A DNA stretch of 64,000 nt. Origin: CAZPUI01 sp964415525 (lineage in GTDB: Bacteria; Acidobacteriota; Holophagae; Holophagales; Holophagaceae). Location: the NCBI GenBank assembly GCA_964415525.1, contig CAYQAS010000006.1, positions 8,835 to 72,834 of the forward strand. Reading direction: 5' to 3'. The notes under the pieces were generated by a model that was not told the origin of the DNA, ran no database searches, and saw only the letters and a program-made list of their open reading frames with translations. The stretch's first letter is position 1. Every line of letters starts with the position of its first letter. The position numbers and the translations under genes were made by a program. Positions 46,832 through 56,309 of this stretch are shown one piece after another.

Positions 46832-49800
46832 ATGGGTTCCCTCTCTTACCTCGCCCTTGCCCTGGTCGCCTTGCCGCTTGCAGCGGGCGATGAGTTGCCT
46901 CAGGCGAAAGTTCGCCAGTACCTCGATCAGATCGTGGAAGACCGGTCGGGTCCCTTGACTGCCGGCCAGCACGGCATCACCGACAAGCCCACGGCTCGCC
47001 GCGAGGCCCACCTCCGTTGGTTCGGCGAGTGGAGCCCGGAATTCCGGTCCCACATGCTGGGTTTGGCGGAACAGGAGCGCGGGCGATATCGGCACATGAT
47101 CCCCGGCGGAGGTACACCTGCCCTGCGAGGTGAAGTGCCTTCCGTCGAGATGGCGGCCGCAGCGGCCTCCGGCACCTGGGTCAATCTCGGCCCCACCAAG
47201 GCGGATGTCATCCAGAATGGCGGCAGCAGCCTGGCCAAGACGGACAGCGGTCGTCCCCGCGCCATCCTCGTGGATCCCAACAACGCCCAGGTCATCTATG
47301 TCTGCACCGCCGGGGGCGGTGTGTGGAAGACCACCAACGGCGGCACGAACTGGACACCCATCACCGAGGCGCTGGGTTCGCTCTCCAGCGGCTACTTGGC
47401 CATGGACCCCGTGGACAGCAACGTCCTGTATCTGGGACTCGGCGATCCCTTTGATGGCACCGGCATCGGGCTCGTGAAGTCCACGGATGGCGGCGCCACC
47501 TGGGGTGCCGTGACCACGCTTGGCACCTCTCGCGCCATTCGCAACATCGCGGTTCATCCGACCAATCGCAACGTGGTGATGGTCTCCACCAACGCTGGCC
47601 TCTACCGCTCCACGGACGCCGGTGCGAGCTACACCCTCGTGGCGACCGCTCCCGCCACCTACGCATGCTGGGATGTGGCCTGGGCGGGTGGGGACAGTTT
47701 CGTCCTCTCCGCCGAGACCGACCCCGCCAATGCCAACGGTGAGACCGCCGGCAAGCTCTTCCGCTCCACGGATGGTGGCGCCACCTGGGTCGCCGCGACG
47801 GGCACCGGCGCCACTGCCACCCGGATCTCTCTCGCGGTCGCGCCGAGCAACCGTCAGCGCCTCTACGCCATGGCCTCCGACAGCGCCGGCCAGCTGCTGA
47901 ACCTCTACAAGAGCTTGGACGGCGGCGCAACCTGGGCCACCGTGACGAAGACCGGCGTCACCGATATTCTAAATGGGCAGGGCTGGTACAACCACATGGT
48001 CATGGTGGATCGGACCAATCCGGATACGGTCTACATCGGCGGCGCCCTTTACGTGGCCAAGAGCACCAACGCGGGCTCCAGCTGGGCCAAGAAGTCCGAC
48101 TGGCTGGCCCAGAACAGCCTGCCATACGTCCACGCGGACATGCACTGCGCCACCCAGGATGCCAATGGCGCCATCTATGTCGGTTCTGACGGCGGCGTGT
48201 TCAAGACCACGGATGGCGGCACCACCTTCACGGACGTGATGAATGTCGGCATCACCAGCCACCTGATCTACTCCGTGGGCTCGAGCCTGGCTTCTCCGAA
48301 CGCGATCATTGGCGGCTTCCAGGACAACGGCACGCGGGTGAGAAGTGGCGCGACCTCCACGTTCAACCAGTACGTCGGTGGGGACGGCTTCGGTTCGGTC
48401 ATGCACCCCGTGACGGCCAACACGTACCTGGGATCCCTCTACTACACCCGGATCTACAAGAGCACGAACGGCACCACCTTCACCTCCGCTTCAAGCGGGA
48501 TCACCGAGTCGAACAACACTTCGTCCGCTCCCTTCATCACCCGCATCGCCCTGGGACTTGGGGATGCCACCGGCAACACCGTCTACACCTTCGTCAATAC
48601 CAAGGTCTACAAATCCACGAACTTTGCCGGATCCTGGACGGCCATGGGCACCAGCGGCCTGCCGACGGCGAGCTGGACCATCCGCAACATCGGCTCCGCC
48701 AAGAGCAACGCCAACGTGGTGGGTCTCGTGGCCAACGCCAGTCAGGTGTTCCTGACGAGCAATGCCGGGAGCAGCTGGATCAAGGCGGGGGCGATTCCGA
48801 ATTCCGCCGGGTACCTCAGCAGCGTGGCCTTCGATCCCACGGATTACAACGTGGTCTATGTGACTTCCCTGGCCGCTGATGCGACCAAGAATCACATCTG
48901 GAAGTCCAGCAACTTCGGCACCTCCTGGACCTCTGTCGATGGCACCGGGCTGCCGGCAGGCGCCCCCGTGAACCAGGTGGTCGTGGACCCCGGAGATCGG
49001 AACGTGCTCTTCGCCGCCACCCACCTCGGCCTCTACCGAAGTGCGGACGGTGGCACTTCTTGGGTGCGCTGGGGCAGTGGGCTCCCACTCGTGAACGTCA
49101 TGGATCTCTGGGTCGCTCCGGATTCCAGCAAGGTGCGCGTGGCGACTTTTGGCCGCGGTTTCTGGGAACTGCAGGGCACCGTTACGCCCACGGCGCCGAG
49201 CATCACCAGCCACCCCCAGAGTGTCACGGTGGCCAGCGGTGCCACGGCGACCTTCAACGTCTCAGCTGGTGGATCGACGCCCCTCAGCTACCAGTGGAAG
49301 AAGGCTGGTTCGGAAATCGCCGGTGCCACCACGGCGAGCTACACCACACCCGCCACGACATCAACTGACAACAACAGCTCCTTCACCGTCGTGGTGACCA
49401 ACAGTGTCGGCAGCGTCACTTCGAACGCCGCCATTCTCACCGTGACCAGCCCCTCGGCCCCCAGCATCACCACGCAGCCTGCCAATCAGAGCGTGACCGC
49501 TGGGCAGACCGCCACCTTCAGCGTGGTGGCTTCGGGCACCGGGCCCCTGAGCTACCAGTGGATGAAGGGTGGCGTGAATGTCACCGGCGCCACCGCTTCC
49601 AGCTACACGACGCCGGCCACCACCACCGCCGACAACAACAGCAGCTTCACGGTGAAGGTCAGCAATAGCGCCGGGAATGTGACGTCCAACGCCGCGCTGC
49701 TCACCGTGTTGAGCGGCCCCACCACCTACAACGAGGTGGAGTCCAACAACACCACCAGCACGGCGAATGTCGTGGCGGATACGGTCACCAAGGTCGTGGG

Positions 49801-50083
49801 CTACATCAGCAGCACGACGGACGGCGACTACTTCAAGCTCAATGTGGGTGCGGGCCGGACGCTGAAGGTCGTCATGACGGGGCCCACGGGAACGGCCTAC
49901 GACTACGACCTCTACTTCTACAACGCGGCCGGTACCCAGTTGGGTGCAGGGACGGGAGCCACCACCAGCGAGACGGTCAGCTGGGCCAACACCACGGGCG
50001 CGAATGCCGTCGTTACGGTCTTCGTGAAGCGCTACAAGGGCAGCAGCACCACCACGCCCTACAACCTCGCCATCACCCGCTAG
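46832..50083 (+). CDS. Large secreted BNR/Asp-box repeat protein with Ig-like and PPC domains
   Basis: The protein has 1083 residues. A signal peptide (1-20) precedes a VPS10/sialidase-type beta-propeller region (about 130-790) with at least ten Asp-box copies such as STDGGATW, SLDGGATW, STNAGSSW and SADGGTSW. Two Ig-like domains follow (about 790-880 and 885-970; each ends TSNAA-(I/L)-LTV). A C-terminal pre-peptidase (PPC) jelly roll ends the protein (about 975-1083, NEVESNNTTSTAN start, then DYDLYFYNAAG). Similar architectures bind or degrade extracellular glycans or are secreted adhesins. No sialidase RIP or catalytic set is evident. First gene of the secreted polysaccharide cluster. Confidence 0.75.
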   Translation: MGSLSYLALALVALPLAAGDELPQAKVRQYLDQIVEDRSGPLTAGQHGITDKPTARREAHLRWFGEWSPEFRSHMLGLAEQERGRYRHMIPGGGTPALRGEVPSVEMAAAAASGTWVNLGPTKADVIQNGGSSLAKTDSGRPRAILVDPNNAQVIYVCTAGGGVWKTTNGGTNWTPITEALGSLSSGYLAMDPVDSNVLYLGLGDPFDGTGIGLVKSTDGGATWGAVTTLGTSRAIRNIAVHPTNRNVVMVSTNAGLYRSTDAGASYTLVATAPATYACWDVAWAGGDSFVLSAETDPANANGETAGKLFRSTDGGATWVAATGTGATATRISLAVAPSNRQRLYAMASDSAGQLLNLYKSLDGGATWATVTKTGVTDILNGQGWYNHMVMVDRTNPDTVYIGGALYVAKSTNAGSSWAKKSDWLAQNSLPYVHADMHCATQDANGAIYVGSDGGVFKTTDGGTTFTDVMNVGITSHLIYSVGSSLASPNAIIGGFQDNGTRVRSGATSTFNQYVGGDGFGSVMHPVTANTYLGSLYYTRIYKSTNGTTFTSASSGITESNNTSSAPFITRIALGLGDATGNTVYTFVNTKVYKSTNFAGSWTAMGTSGLPTASWTIRNIGSAKSNANVVGLVANASQVFLTSNAGSSWIKAGAIPNSAGYLSSVAFDPTDYNVVYVTSLAADATKNHIWKSSNFGTSWTSVDGTGLPAGAPVNQVVVDPGDRNVLFAATHLGLYRSADGGTSWVRWGSGLPLVNVMDLWVAPDSSKVRVATFGRGFWELQGTVTPTAPSITSHPQSVTVASGATATFNVSAGGSTPLSYQWKKAGSEIAGATTASYTTPATTSTDNNSSFTVVVTNSVGSVTSNAAILTVTSPSAPSITTQPANQSVTAGQTATFSVVASGTGPLSYQWMKGGVNVTGATASSYTTPATTTADNNSSFTVKVSNSAGNVTSNAALLTVLSGPTTYNEVESNNTTSTANVVADTVTKVVGYISSTTDGDYFKLNVGAGRTLKVVMTGPTGTAYDYDLYFYNAAGTQLGAGTGATTSETVSWANTTGANAVVTVFVKRYKGSSTTTPYNLAITR

Positions 50084-50099
50084 AATTTTCGGTTTTCTG

Positions 50100-50130
50100 A
50101 GAGAGGCCGCCCTCGGGCGGCCTCTCTTTG
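50100..50130 (+). terminator. Intrinsic terminator after the BNR gene
   Basis: The 13-bp stem AGAGAGGCCGCCC (50100-50112) pairs with 50115-50127 around a 2-nt loop, followed by TTTG. Confidence 0.85.
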
Positions 50131-50558
50131 TTGTGACAAAATTTATAAAAAATTCAGATCTATGCGCGCGACGCGCTATTTGCGGCGCGACTCGTTGATT
50201 AGTTGATTAAATCAACCATCACGAACTGCGAAACGCATACCGACTATGATGGCGCCTTAAAAGGGGAACAGCATGATAAATGCGCTAAAACTATAATAAT
50301 GTACACAATATAAAGTGTTAAATATTTATAAATTCGTGTAATGGTCCAGTTTTTCTTTCTGTGCTAGTCCGGGGTTTCTTGCTTGACAAGGTTGATTCTA
50401 AAAATCATCAATAGCAAACACACGCCCCTGATCTTCTTCATTCTGGTGGTCCAAGGTCCTGAGTCCGATCACGCTCGGGGCCTTGGCATGTTCCGGCCTG
50501 ACGCGCCTTGGGGCGCGTCCATCGCCTTTCCTGCGGGAATGGTTCTAGGAGAGCCTCC
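50131..50558 (+). promoter_or_regulatory. AT-rich intergenic region with structured 5' leader
   Basis: The first 250 bp are very A/T-rich. A TTGACA lies at 50383 with a weak -10 (ATCAAT, 18 bp downstream). The last 110 bp are G/C-rich and foldable: CCAAGG (50451-50456) with CCTTGG (50481-50486), and GACGCGCC (50500-50507) with GGCGCGTC (50512-50519). RBS AGGAGAG precedes the ATG. No known riboswitch is recognised and no gene is seen. Confidence 0.45.
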
Positions 50559-53390
50559 ATGTCTCGACTGATCTTGCGCTCCCTCATCTGCCTCTCGGTG
50601 GTGGCGGCTCTTCCGGTGCAGGCTGCGAACGTGAAGGTGTCGCTGCGCCGCATTTCCAGCTGGGGTGGCGGCTACAACGGCCGGATGGTCGTGACGAATA
50701 CCGGGTCTTCTGCGATCTCGAACTGGGCTTTGGTCTTTGCCACGAAGGACAAGCTGAGCTTCTGGAACAACTCGGCTTCCCTGAACGGAACCACTTGGAC
50801 CGTGAAGCCCGCGAACTGGGCTCCGACGATTCCAGCAGGCGGTTCCGTGAACCTGGATTTCGGCGCCACGACCACCGCTTCTGGCGGTTGGGATCCCTGG
50901 AATACCGCCACCTTCAATGGCGAGTCGGTGGTGGTGGACAACGGCACCACACCTACGGTGGCGGTGACGGTAGCGCCCGGAACCGCAACCCTGGCGCCTG
51001 GCGCGAGCCAGACCTTTGTCGCCGCAGTGACCGGCACCACCAACACGGCAGTGACCTGGAAGGCGAGCGTTGGGACGGTGACGACAGCGGGTGTCTATAC
51101 GGCACCGGCCACTGAAGGCACATTCACGGTGACTGCCACCGCTGCGGCGGATGCCACGAAGTCTGCTACGGCGACCGTGATCGTGAAGAAGGCCGTGGTG
51201 GTGGTAAGTGTGTCTCCCGCCAGCGCCACGCTGGAGCCGGGCGCGAGTCAGGCCTTCTCCGCCTCCGTGACTGGTTCCGCGAACACGTCAGTGACCTGGG
51301 AGGCGAATGTCGGGACCGTGACGACAGCGGGTGTCTACACGGCGCCGGCCACTGAAGGCACCTTCACGGTGACTGCCACCGCAGCGGCGGACGCGACGAA
51401 ATCCGCGGTGGCGACCGTGACCGTGAAGAAGGCCGTACCGGTGGCTTTGGTTCTCACTTTCACCCGCAAGAGCGGCTGGGCTGGGGGCTACCAGGGCGAG
51501 CTGACCCTGAAAAATGGCGGCGGCTCACCGCTTTCCGGCTGGACGCTTACCTTCGACTCTTCCGATGCCCTGGCGATCTACGGCGGCACCGCCACCAAGA
51601 GCGGCAATACCTGGTCCGTGACCCCCTCCAGCTGGACGGCCCCCATTCCTGCGGGGGGCAGCTGGATCAGCAGCCTGGGCGCATCGTACACGACGTCCGA
51701 ATGGAATCCACCTTCTACCGCGAAGCTGAACGGAGCGGCCATCCCGGTGGAGATCGTGGACCAGATGCCTTCCCCGGACGGCAATGCTGTGGTGGCGCTC
51801 TTCCCTGAGCTGGAGGCGGCGGCACGTCCCACGAATCTGCTCACCGTGGCCAATGGCACCGTGCGTCTCAAGCTGCAGGCGGCGGGTGGCGTGGCGGGTC
51901 CCTTCAGCGTGATGAACAACCATCCTGAACTGGTGGATGCCGCCTTGGCGGACAACGGCGCCACGCTGGTGCTGACGGCCAAGCGAGCCGCCGGCGGTCG
52001 CGCAGCCTTGCGCATCAGGGACGCCGCCACGGGCAAGGAACGCTCCGTGGGACTGCGCATCAAGAACAGCGCGGGCGCCACTCCAGGGTTCCCGGACTAC
52101 GTCAGTGTCGGGGTCTGCAGCGAGGACGGCAGCGGCGACCTGGGCATGTTCCGCAACTTCGGAACGGGCGATCTCAACCGGCGCGCCGACAACCGCTACA
52201 TCTACCTCAACGGCGGGCCCACTGGAGCGAATTCGTGGTGGAACTGGACCAGTGTCCCCGGCGACCGTGCCCGCACCTACATCCGCTACAGCCAGCGCTT
52301 CGGGCTCATCCCGACCTTCGTCTGGTACAACATTCCGGATGCGGCGGAGAACTACGAAACGGATCTGAATCACATCCAGGACGTGGCCTACATGCAGGGC
52401 TACTTCGATCTGTTGAAGCGCACGCTGGCGCTCTTCAACGAGGAGTCCAGGGACGAGCTCATCATGATGGTCATGGAGCCGGATTTCATCGGCTACATGA
52501 TGCAGCAGAGCGGCAAGCAGCCGTCTCAGATCTCAGCCCAGGTGATGGCGCCCCTGCGCAATGCCGGGCTCTTGCAGGCCGCGGATCCCACCTTCCCGGA
52601 CACCCTGGAAGGCCTGGTGAAGGCCATCAATCACGTGGTTTCGCGCGACTGTCCGCAGGTGAAATTCGGTTGGCAGATCAACGTCTGGAGCAGCCCGGAT
52701 CCCCTGCCCATGGGCGTCAAGACCCTGATCAAGAGCACGGATGCAGGCTGGGACAGTGGCCGCGCGTTCATCCAGCAGCAGGCTCAGAAGGTGGCCAGCT
52801 ACTACGTCGCCGCCGGCATCACCCACAAGGCCCACTTCATCAGCTTCGACAAGTACGGCTATGACGCCACCGGCGCGACCCCAGGCTGCGGCACGGATCC
52901 CGCGCCCAGCCCGTGGTTCTGGAACTGCGACCACTGGAACAACTACCTCTTCTACGTGAAGCAGCTGCGGGACGTGACCCAGCTTCCGGTGGCCCTTTGG
53001 CAGTTGCCCGTGGGACGCATCAACAGCAGCCTGATGGCGAATCCCGCAGGTGGCACCTTCGCCGACCTGACCAACACGACCAACCGTTACGAGGACAGCT
53101 GCGCCACCTACTTCTTCGGCGACAGCTTCAAGCCCGGCGCGGGGAACCGCTGGAACCACTTCCTCAAGAACCAGTCTGGCGATGCGGCCCTGAAGGTGGG
53201 CACGGACACACTCACCTGGGGCGCTCACTTCCAGGCCGCCAAGGAGGCCGGCGTCTTCAACATCATGTTCGGCGATGGCATCGGCGACAGCACCCGGGCC
53301 CGACCGAAGAGCGATGCGGAGCCCACGGATGGCTGGTGGCTGATGACGGCCCTTCAACGCTACTTGCGCAACCCCGTGCCGCTCCAGTAG
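50559..53390 (+). CDS. Secreted CBM2-Ig-Ig-CBM2 protein with unassigned catalytic-looking domain
   Basis: The protein has 943 residues. A signal peptide (1-22) precedes a CBM2 cellulose/chitin-binding module (about 24-128, RISSWGGGYNGRMVVTNTG), two nearly identical Ig-like repeats (133-212, 213-294), and a second CBM2 (296-395, RKSGWAGGYQGELTLKN). A beta-rich region (400-500) leads to a C-terminal 440 residues (about 505-943) with alternating strands and helices: TFVWYNIPD, MMVMEPDFIGYM, FGWQINVW, FISFDKYGYD, ALWQLPVGR, IMFGDGIGD. This order suggests a TIM-barrel glycoside hydrolase, with Glu in MEPDF a candidate catalytic acid. I do not recognise the family. It lies 48 bp before a GH18 chitinase, so chitin or cellulose is a plausible substrate. 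Confidence 0.75.
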   Translation: MSRLILRSLICLSVVAALPVQAANVKVSLRRISSWGGGYNGRMVVTNTGSSAISNWALVFATKDKLSFWNNSASLNGTTWTVKPANWAPTIPAGGSVNLDFGATTTASGGWDPWNTATFNGESVVVDNGTTPTVAVTVAPGTATLAPGASQTFVAAVTGTTNTAVTWKASVGTVTTAGVYTAPATEGTFTVTATAAADATKSATATVIVKKAVVVVSVSPASATLEPGASQAFSASVTGSANTSVTWEANVGTVTTAGVYTAPATEGTFTVTATAAADATKSAVATVTVKKAVPVALVLTFTRKSGWAGGYQGELTLKNGGGSPLSGWTLTFDSSDALAIYGGTATKSGNTWSVTPSSWTAPIPAGGSWISSLGASYTTSEWNPPSTAKLNGAAIPVEIVDQMPSPDGNAVVALFPELEAAARPTNLLTVANGTVRLKLQAAGGVAGPFSVMNNHPELVDAALADNGATLVLTAKRAAGGRAALRIRDAATGKERSVGLRIKNSAGATPGFPDYVSVGVCSEDGSGDLGMFRNFGTGDLNRRADNRYIYLNGGPTGANSWWNWTSVPGDRARTYIRYSQRFGLIPTFVWYNIPDAAENYETDLNHIQDVAYMQGYFDLLKRTLALFNEESRDELIMMVMEPDFIGYMMQQSGKQPSQISAQVMAPLRNAGLLQAADPTFPDTLEGLVKAINHVVSRDCPQVKFGWQINVWSSPDPLPMGVKTLIKSTDAGWDSGRAFIQQQAQKVASYYVAAGITHKAHFISFDKYGYDATGATPGCGTDPAPSPWFWNCDHWNNYLFYVKQLRDVTQLPVALWQLPVGRINSSLMANPAGGTFADLTNTTNRYEDSCATYFFGDSFKPGAGNRWNHFLKNQSGDAALKVGTDTLTWGAHFQAAKEAGVFNIMFGDGIGDSTRARPKSDAEPTDGWWLMTALQRYLRNPVPLQ

Positions 53391-53438
53391 CGGACGTAAA
53401 TCCTGCCGAATCTCTCTCAACCTCCAAGGAGTCTCACC

Positions 53439-56258
53439 ATGCGACAGCCTCTGTCCATCCTGCTCGGCCTCTCTCTCGCCCTGGTGGCCGGCACTGCCCG
53501 CGCCCAGGTCAACACCGGCGGCACCGCCACCATCGCCAGCCACAGCAAACAGGTGATCGGCTACATCACTCAGTGGGACGCGTGGAAGACCACCACCGCC
53601 GGCGTTCCGGCGCCGGGCGCCTACACGCACCTGAACATCGACTACAGCAAATACACGATCCTCAACTTCAGCTTCTTCGGCGTGGCGGTGGACGGTTCGC
53701 TCCACAGTGGCGACAAGCGCAACAAGAACATCTACCAGGCGGGCGTGAATCAGGAGCCTGCGGACCTCTTCTACACCGATCCCTACAGCAGCTGGGATCT
53801 GCACATCCTCTTCGGGGAGCTGGAGCTGGCGAACTACCTCAGCGCGGATGTCGTAAAGCGGGCCAAGGCCCAGGGCTTCGATGTGGTTGAGGGTGGCGCC
53901 ACGTGGTCCCATCCGGTCTGGGGGCTCAAGGGCAGCCTGCCCCTGCCGCTGCACAAGGAGAGCGGTGCACCGGGGCTCCTGGAACTGGCCCACAGCAAGG
54001 GCGTGAAGGTGATGGCCTCCATCGGAGGCTGGTCCATGTGCAAGCATTTCCCCGAGATGGCGGCGGACGCGGCCAAGCGGGCGAAGTTCATCGCCGACTG
54101 CAAGAAGCTCATCGCCATTGGCTTTGATGGCATCGACCTGGACTGGGAATACCCCGGCCCCTTCAGCGGCATGAACTTCACGGGCACCCAGGCCGACTAC
54201 GCGAACTTCCTCACCCTCGTGAAGGAAATCCGCGCCGCCATTGGCCCCGACAAGCTTGTCACCGCCGCCATGAGCGCTGATCCCAAGAAGCTCCAGGGCT
54301 TCGATTGGAACGGGCTCAACGGCGTGATGGACTACTTCAACTTCATGACCTACGACTACAACGGCGGCTGGTCCAACGTGGCGGGCCACAACAGCCCGCT
54401 GGCGGACTATCCGCAGTCTGAGGCCACGGCGTTCAACTACGAGGGCCTGCTCACGGGCCTCAAGCAGCTCGGCGTGAACCTATCCAAGGTCAGCATGGGC
54501 ATGCCGTTCTACGGTCGCGGGGTGATCGTGGAACCGCCCTCCGCCGTGGGCGCGAAGACCGTGAAACGGGCCGAGACCGTGCAGCCGGATGGCCCCATCA
54601 CCACCTGCGCGGACTTCACCAACTGGCCGAAGGATGTGAATGACGGCACGCCGAACTACGAGTTCATCCGCCAGAAGGGCCTCGTGGCAGGCACGGGCTG
54701 GACCCGGGGTTGGGATGCCGCCGCCCAGGTGCCCTACCTTACCAAGGACAAGTTCTTCCTGAGCTACGACGATGCGGAGTCGCTCCAGAAGAAGGCCGAG
54801 TTCATCAAGGCCAATAGCCTGGCGGGCACCATCATTTGGACCGTCTACGGCGATCTTGAATTCGGCGGCAGCGCGACGGCCTTCGGCACGAAGCTCAAGC
54901 GCTGGTCCTCGGTGAAGAGCCCGCTGGTGAATGCCGTGAACGAGGCCTTCGCCACGAGCGGCGGCAACGTGGCGCCCACGGTGCGCATCACCTCTCCGCT
55001 GGACGGTGCGAGCGCGACCGTCGGCAGCGCGCTGACGATCCTCGCGGACGCCCGGGACACCGACGGCACCATCGCGAAGGTGGAGTTCTTCGATGGCTCG
55101 ACTCCCCTGGGTGCCGTGACCGCAAGCCCCTTCAATTGGAACGTGGCGGGGATCACGGCAGGCACTCACAGCTACACCGCCAAGGCCACGGACAATGCCG
55201 GCGCGAGCGGTGTGTCCACCGCCGTGAAGGTGAACGTGCTCGACCCGGCGAACAAGCCGCCGGTCGTGTCCCTGACGGCCCCCGCCAACGGCGCCTCCTA
55301 TCCGGCGCCCGCGAGCTTCTCCGTGACCGCCGCAGCTTCCGATCCCGATGGTGCCGTGGCCAGTGTGGAGTTCTTCCAGGGTGCAACTTCTCTGGGCGTG
55401 AAGACCGCCGCGCCCTATGCCGTCAACGTGGCGAATCTCGCGGCGGGCAGCTACACCTTCACCGCCGTGGCGAAGGACGACAAGGGCGCCAGCACCACCT
55501 CCAGCACGGTGTCCGTGACCGTTACGACGCCTGGAAACCAGGCGCCGGTGGTGGCGGTCACGGCCCCCAAGGACGGTGCCACCTACACGGCACCTGCGAC
55601 CTTCACCCTCAAGGCGACCGCCAGTGATCCCGATGGCACGGTGGCCAGCGTGAAGTTCTACCGCGATGGCACGCTGCTGACCACGGACACGACCTCTCCC
55701 TACAGCTACGCCGTAAGCAAGCTGGCCGTTGGCACCTACACGTTCACGGCCGTGGCGACGGACAACAAGGGTGCCACCACGACCTCCGTGCCGGTGAAGG
55801 TGGTCGTGGGAACCACCGCCAACAGACCGCCGGTGGTGAGCCTCACCAGTCCGGCCAACGGCGCCAGCTTTGACTCACCCGCGAGCTTCGCAGTGTCTGC
55901 CACCGCTTCGGATCCCGATGGCACCGTGGCCAGTGTGGAGTTTTTCCAGGGCGGGACCAGTCTGGGGATCAAGACCGCGGCGCCCTACACCGTGAATGTG
56001 AGCGGGCTCGCAGTGGGCAGCTACACCTTCACCGCCGTGGCGACGGACAACAAGGGCGCCAAGACCACCAGCGGCGCGGCCACCGTGACGGTGAAGACCC
56101 TGGGGAGCGCAGCCGCCTGGAAGGAGGGCGTGGCCTACAAGCTGGCGGACGAGGTGACCTACGACGGCAAGACCTGGGTCTGCAAGTACGCCCATACCTC
56201 CAACAGCGCCTGGTACCCCGGCGCCGCGGGGCTCTGGTTCTGGGAAGAAAAGAAATAG
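53439..56258 (+). CDS. Secreted GH18 chitinase with four Ig-like repeats and a CBM5/12
   Basis: The protein has 939 residues. A signal peptide (1-22) precedes the GH18 catalytic domain (about 38-500), with SIGGW (195-199) and DGIDLDWE (230-237), Glu237 being the catalytic acid, and MTYDYNGGW later. Four tandem Ig-like domains of about 95 residues follow (510-890; repeated SDPDGTVASVEFFQGG-type units). The C-terminus is a CBM5/12-like chitin-binding module (about 892-939) with the aromatic AWKEGVAYKLADEVTYDG and WYPGAAGLWFWE. It cleaves chitin with retention of configuration through substrate-assisted catalysis. RBS AAGGAG. Confidence 0.93.
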   Translation: MRQPLSILLGLSLALVAGTARAQVNTGGTATIASHSKQVIGYITQWDAWKTTTAGVPAPGAYTHLNIDYSKYTILNFSFFGVAVDGSLHSGDKRNKNIYQAGVNQEPADLFYTDPYSSWDLHILFGELELANYLSADVVKRAKAQGFDVVEGGATWSHPVWGLKGSLPLPLHKESGAPGLLELAHSKGVKVMASIGGWSMCKHFPEMAADAAKRAKFIADCKKLIAIGFDGIDLDWEYPGPFSGMNFTGTQADYANFLTLVKEIRAAIGPDKLVTAAMSADPKKLQGFDWNGLNGVMDYFNFMTYDYNGGWSNVAGHNSPLADYPQSEATAFNYEGLLTGLKQLGVNLSKVSMGMPFYGRGVIVEPPSAVGAKTVKRAETVQPDGPITTCADFTNWPKDVNDGTPNYEFIRQKGLVAGTGWTRGWDAAAQVPYLTKDKFFLSYDDAESLQKKAEFIKANSLAGTIIWTVYGDLEFGGSATAFGTKLKRWSSVKSPLVNAVNEAFATSGGNVAPTVRITSPLDGASATVGSALTILADARDTDGTIAKVEFFDGSTPLGAVTASPFNWNVAGITAGTHSYTAKATDNAGASGVSTAVKVNVLDPANKPPVVSLTAPANGASYPAPASFSVTAAASDPDGAVASVEFFQGATSLGVKTAAPYAVNVANLAAGSYTFTAVAKDDKGASTTSSTVSVTVTTPGNQAPVVAVTAPKDGATYTAPATFTLKATASDPDGTVASVKFYRDGTLLTTDTTSPYSYAVSKLAVGTYTFTAVATDNKGATTTSVPVKVVVGTTANRPPVVSLTSPANGASFDSPASFAVSATASDPDGTVASVEFFQGGTSLGIKTAAPYTVNVSGLAVGSYTFTAVATDNKGAKTTSGAATVTVKTLGSAAAWKEGVAYKLADEVTYDGKTWVCKYAHTSNSAWYPGAAGLWFWEEKK

Positions 56259-56279
56259 ACGACAGTCGCTGGCTAAAAG

Positions 56280-56309
56280 GAGAAGCGGCGCCGGGAGGCG
56301 CCGCTTCTC
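56280..56309. terminator. Bidirectional terminator between chitinase and cysE
   Basis: GAGAAGCGGCGCC (56280-56292) pairs with 56297-56309 around a GGGA loop. Its last base is the end of the cysE stop codon, so it also ends the minus-strand gene. Confidence 0.75.

Noticed and set aside
50953..51435. Regular repeats that might be taken for a CRISPR array
   Set aside because: Repeats are about 240 bp, contiguous and in frame; they encode Ig-like domains.
52533..54389. Open frame of 618 codons antisense to the CBM2 and chitinase genes
   Set aside because: Spans the junction of two recognisable + strand genes in antisense, with no motif.
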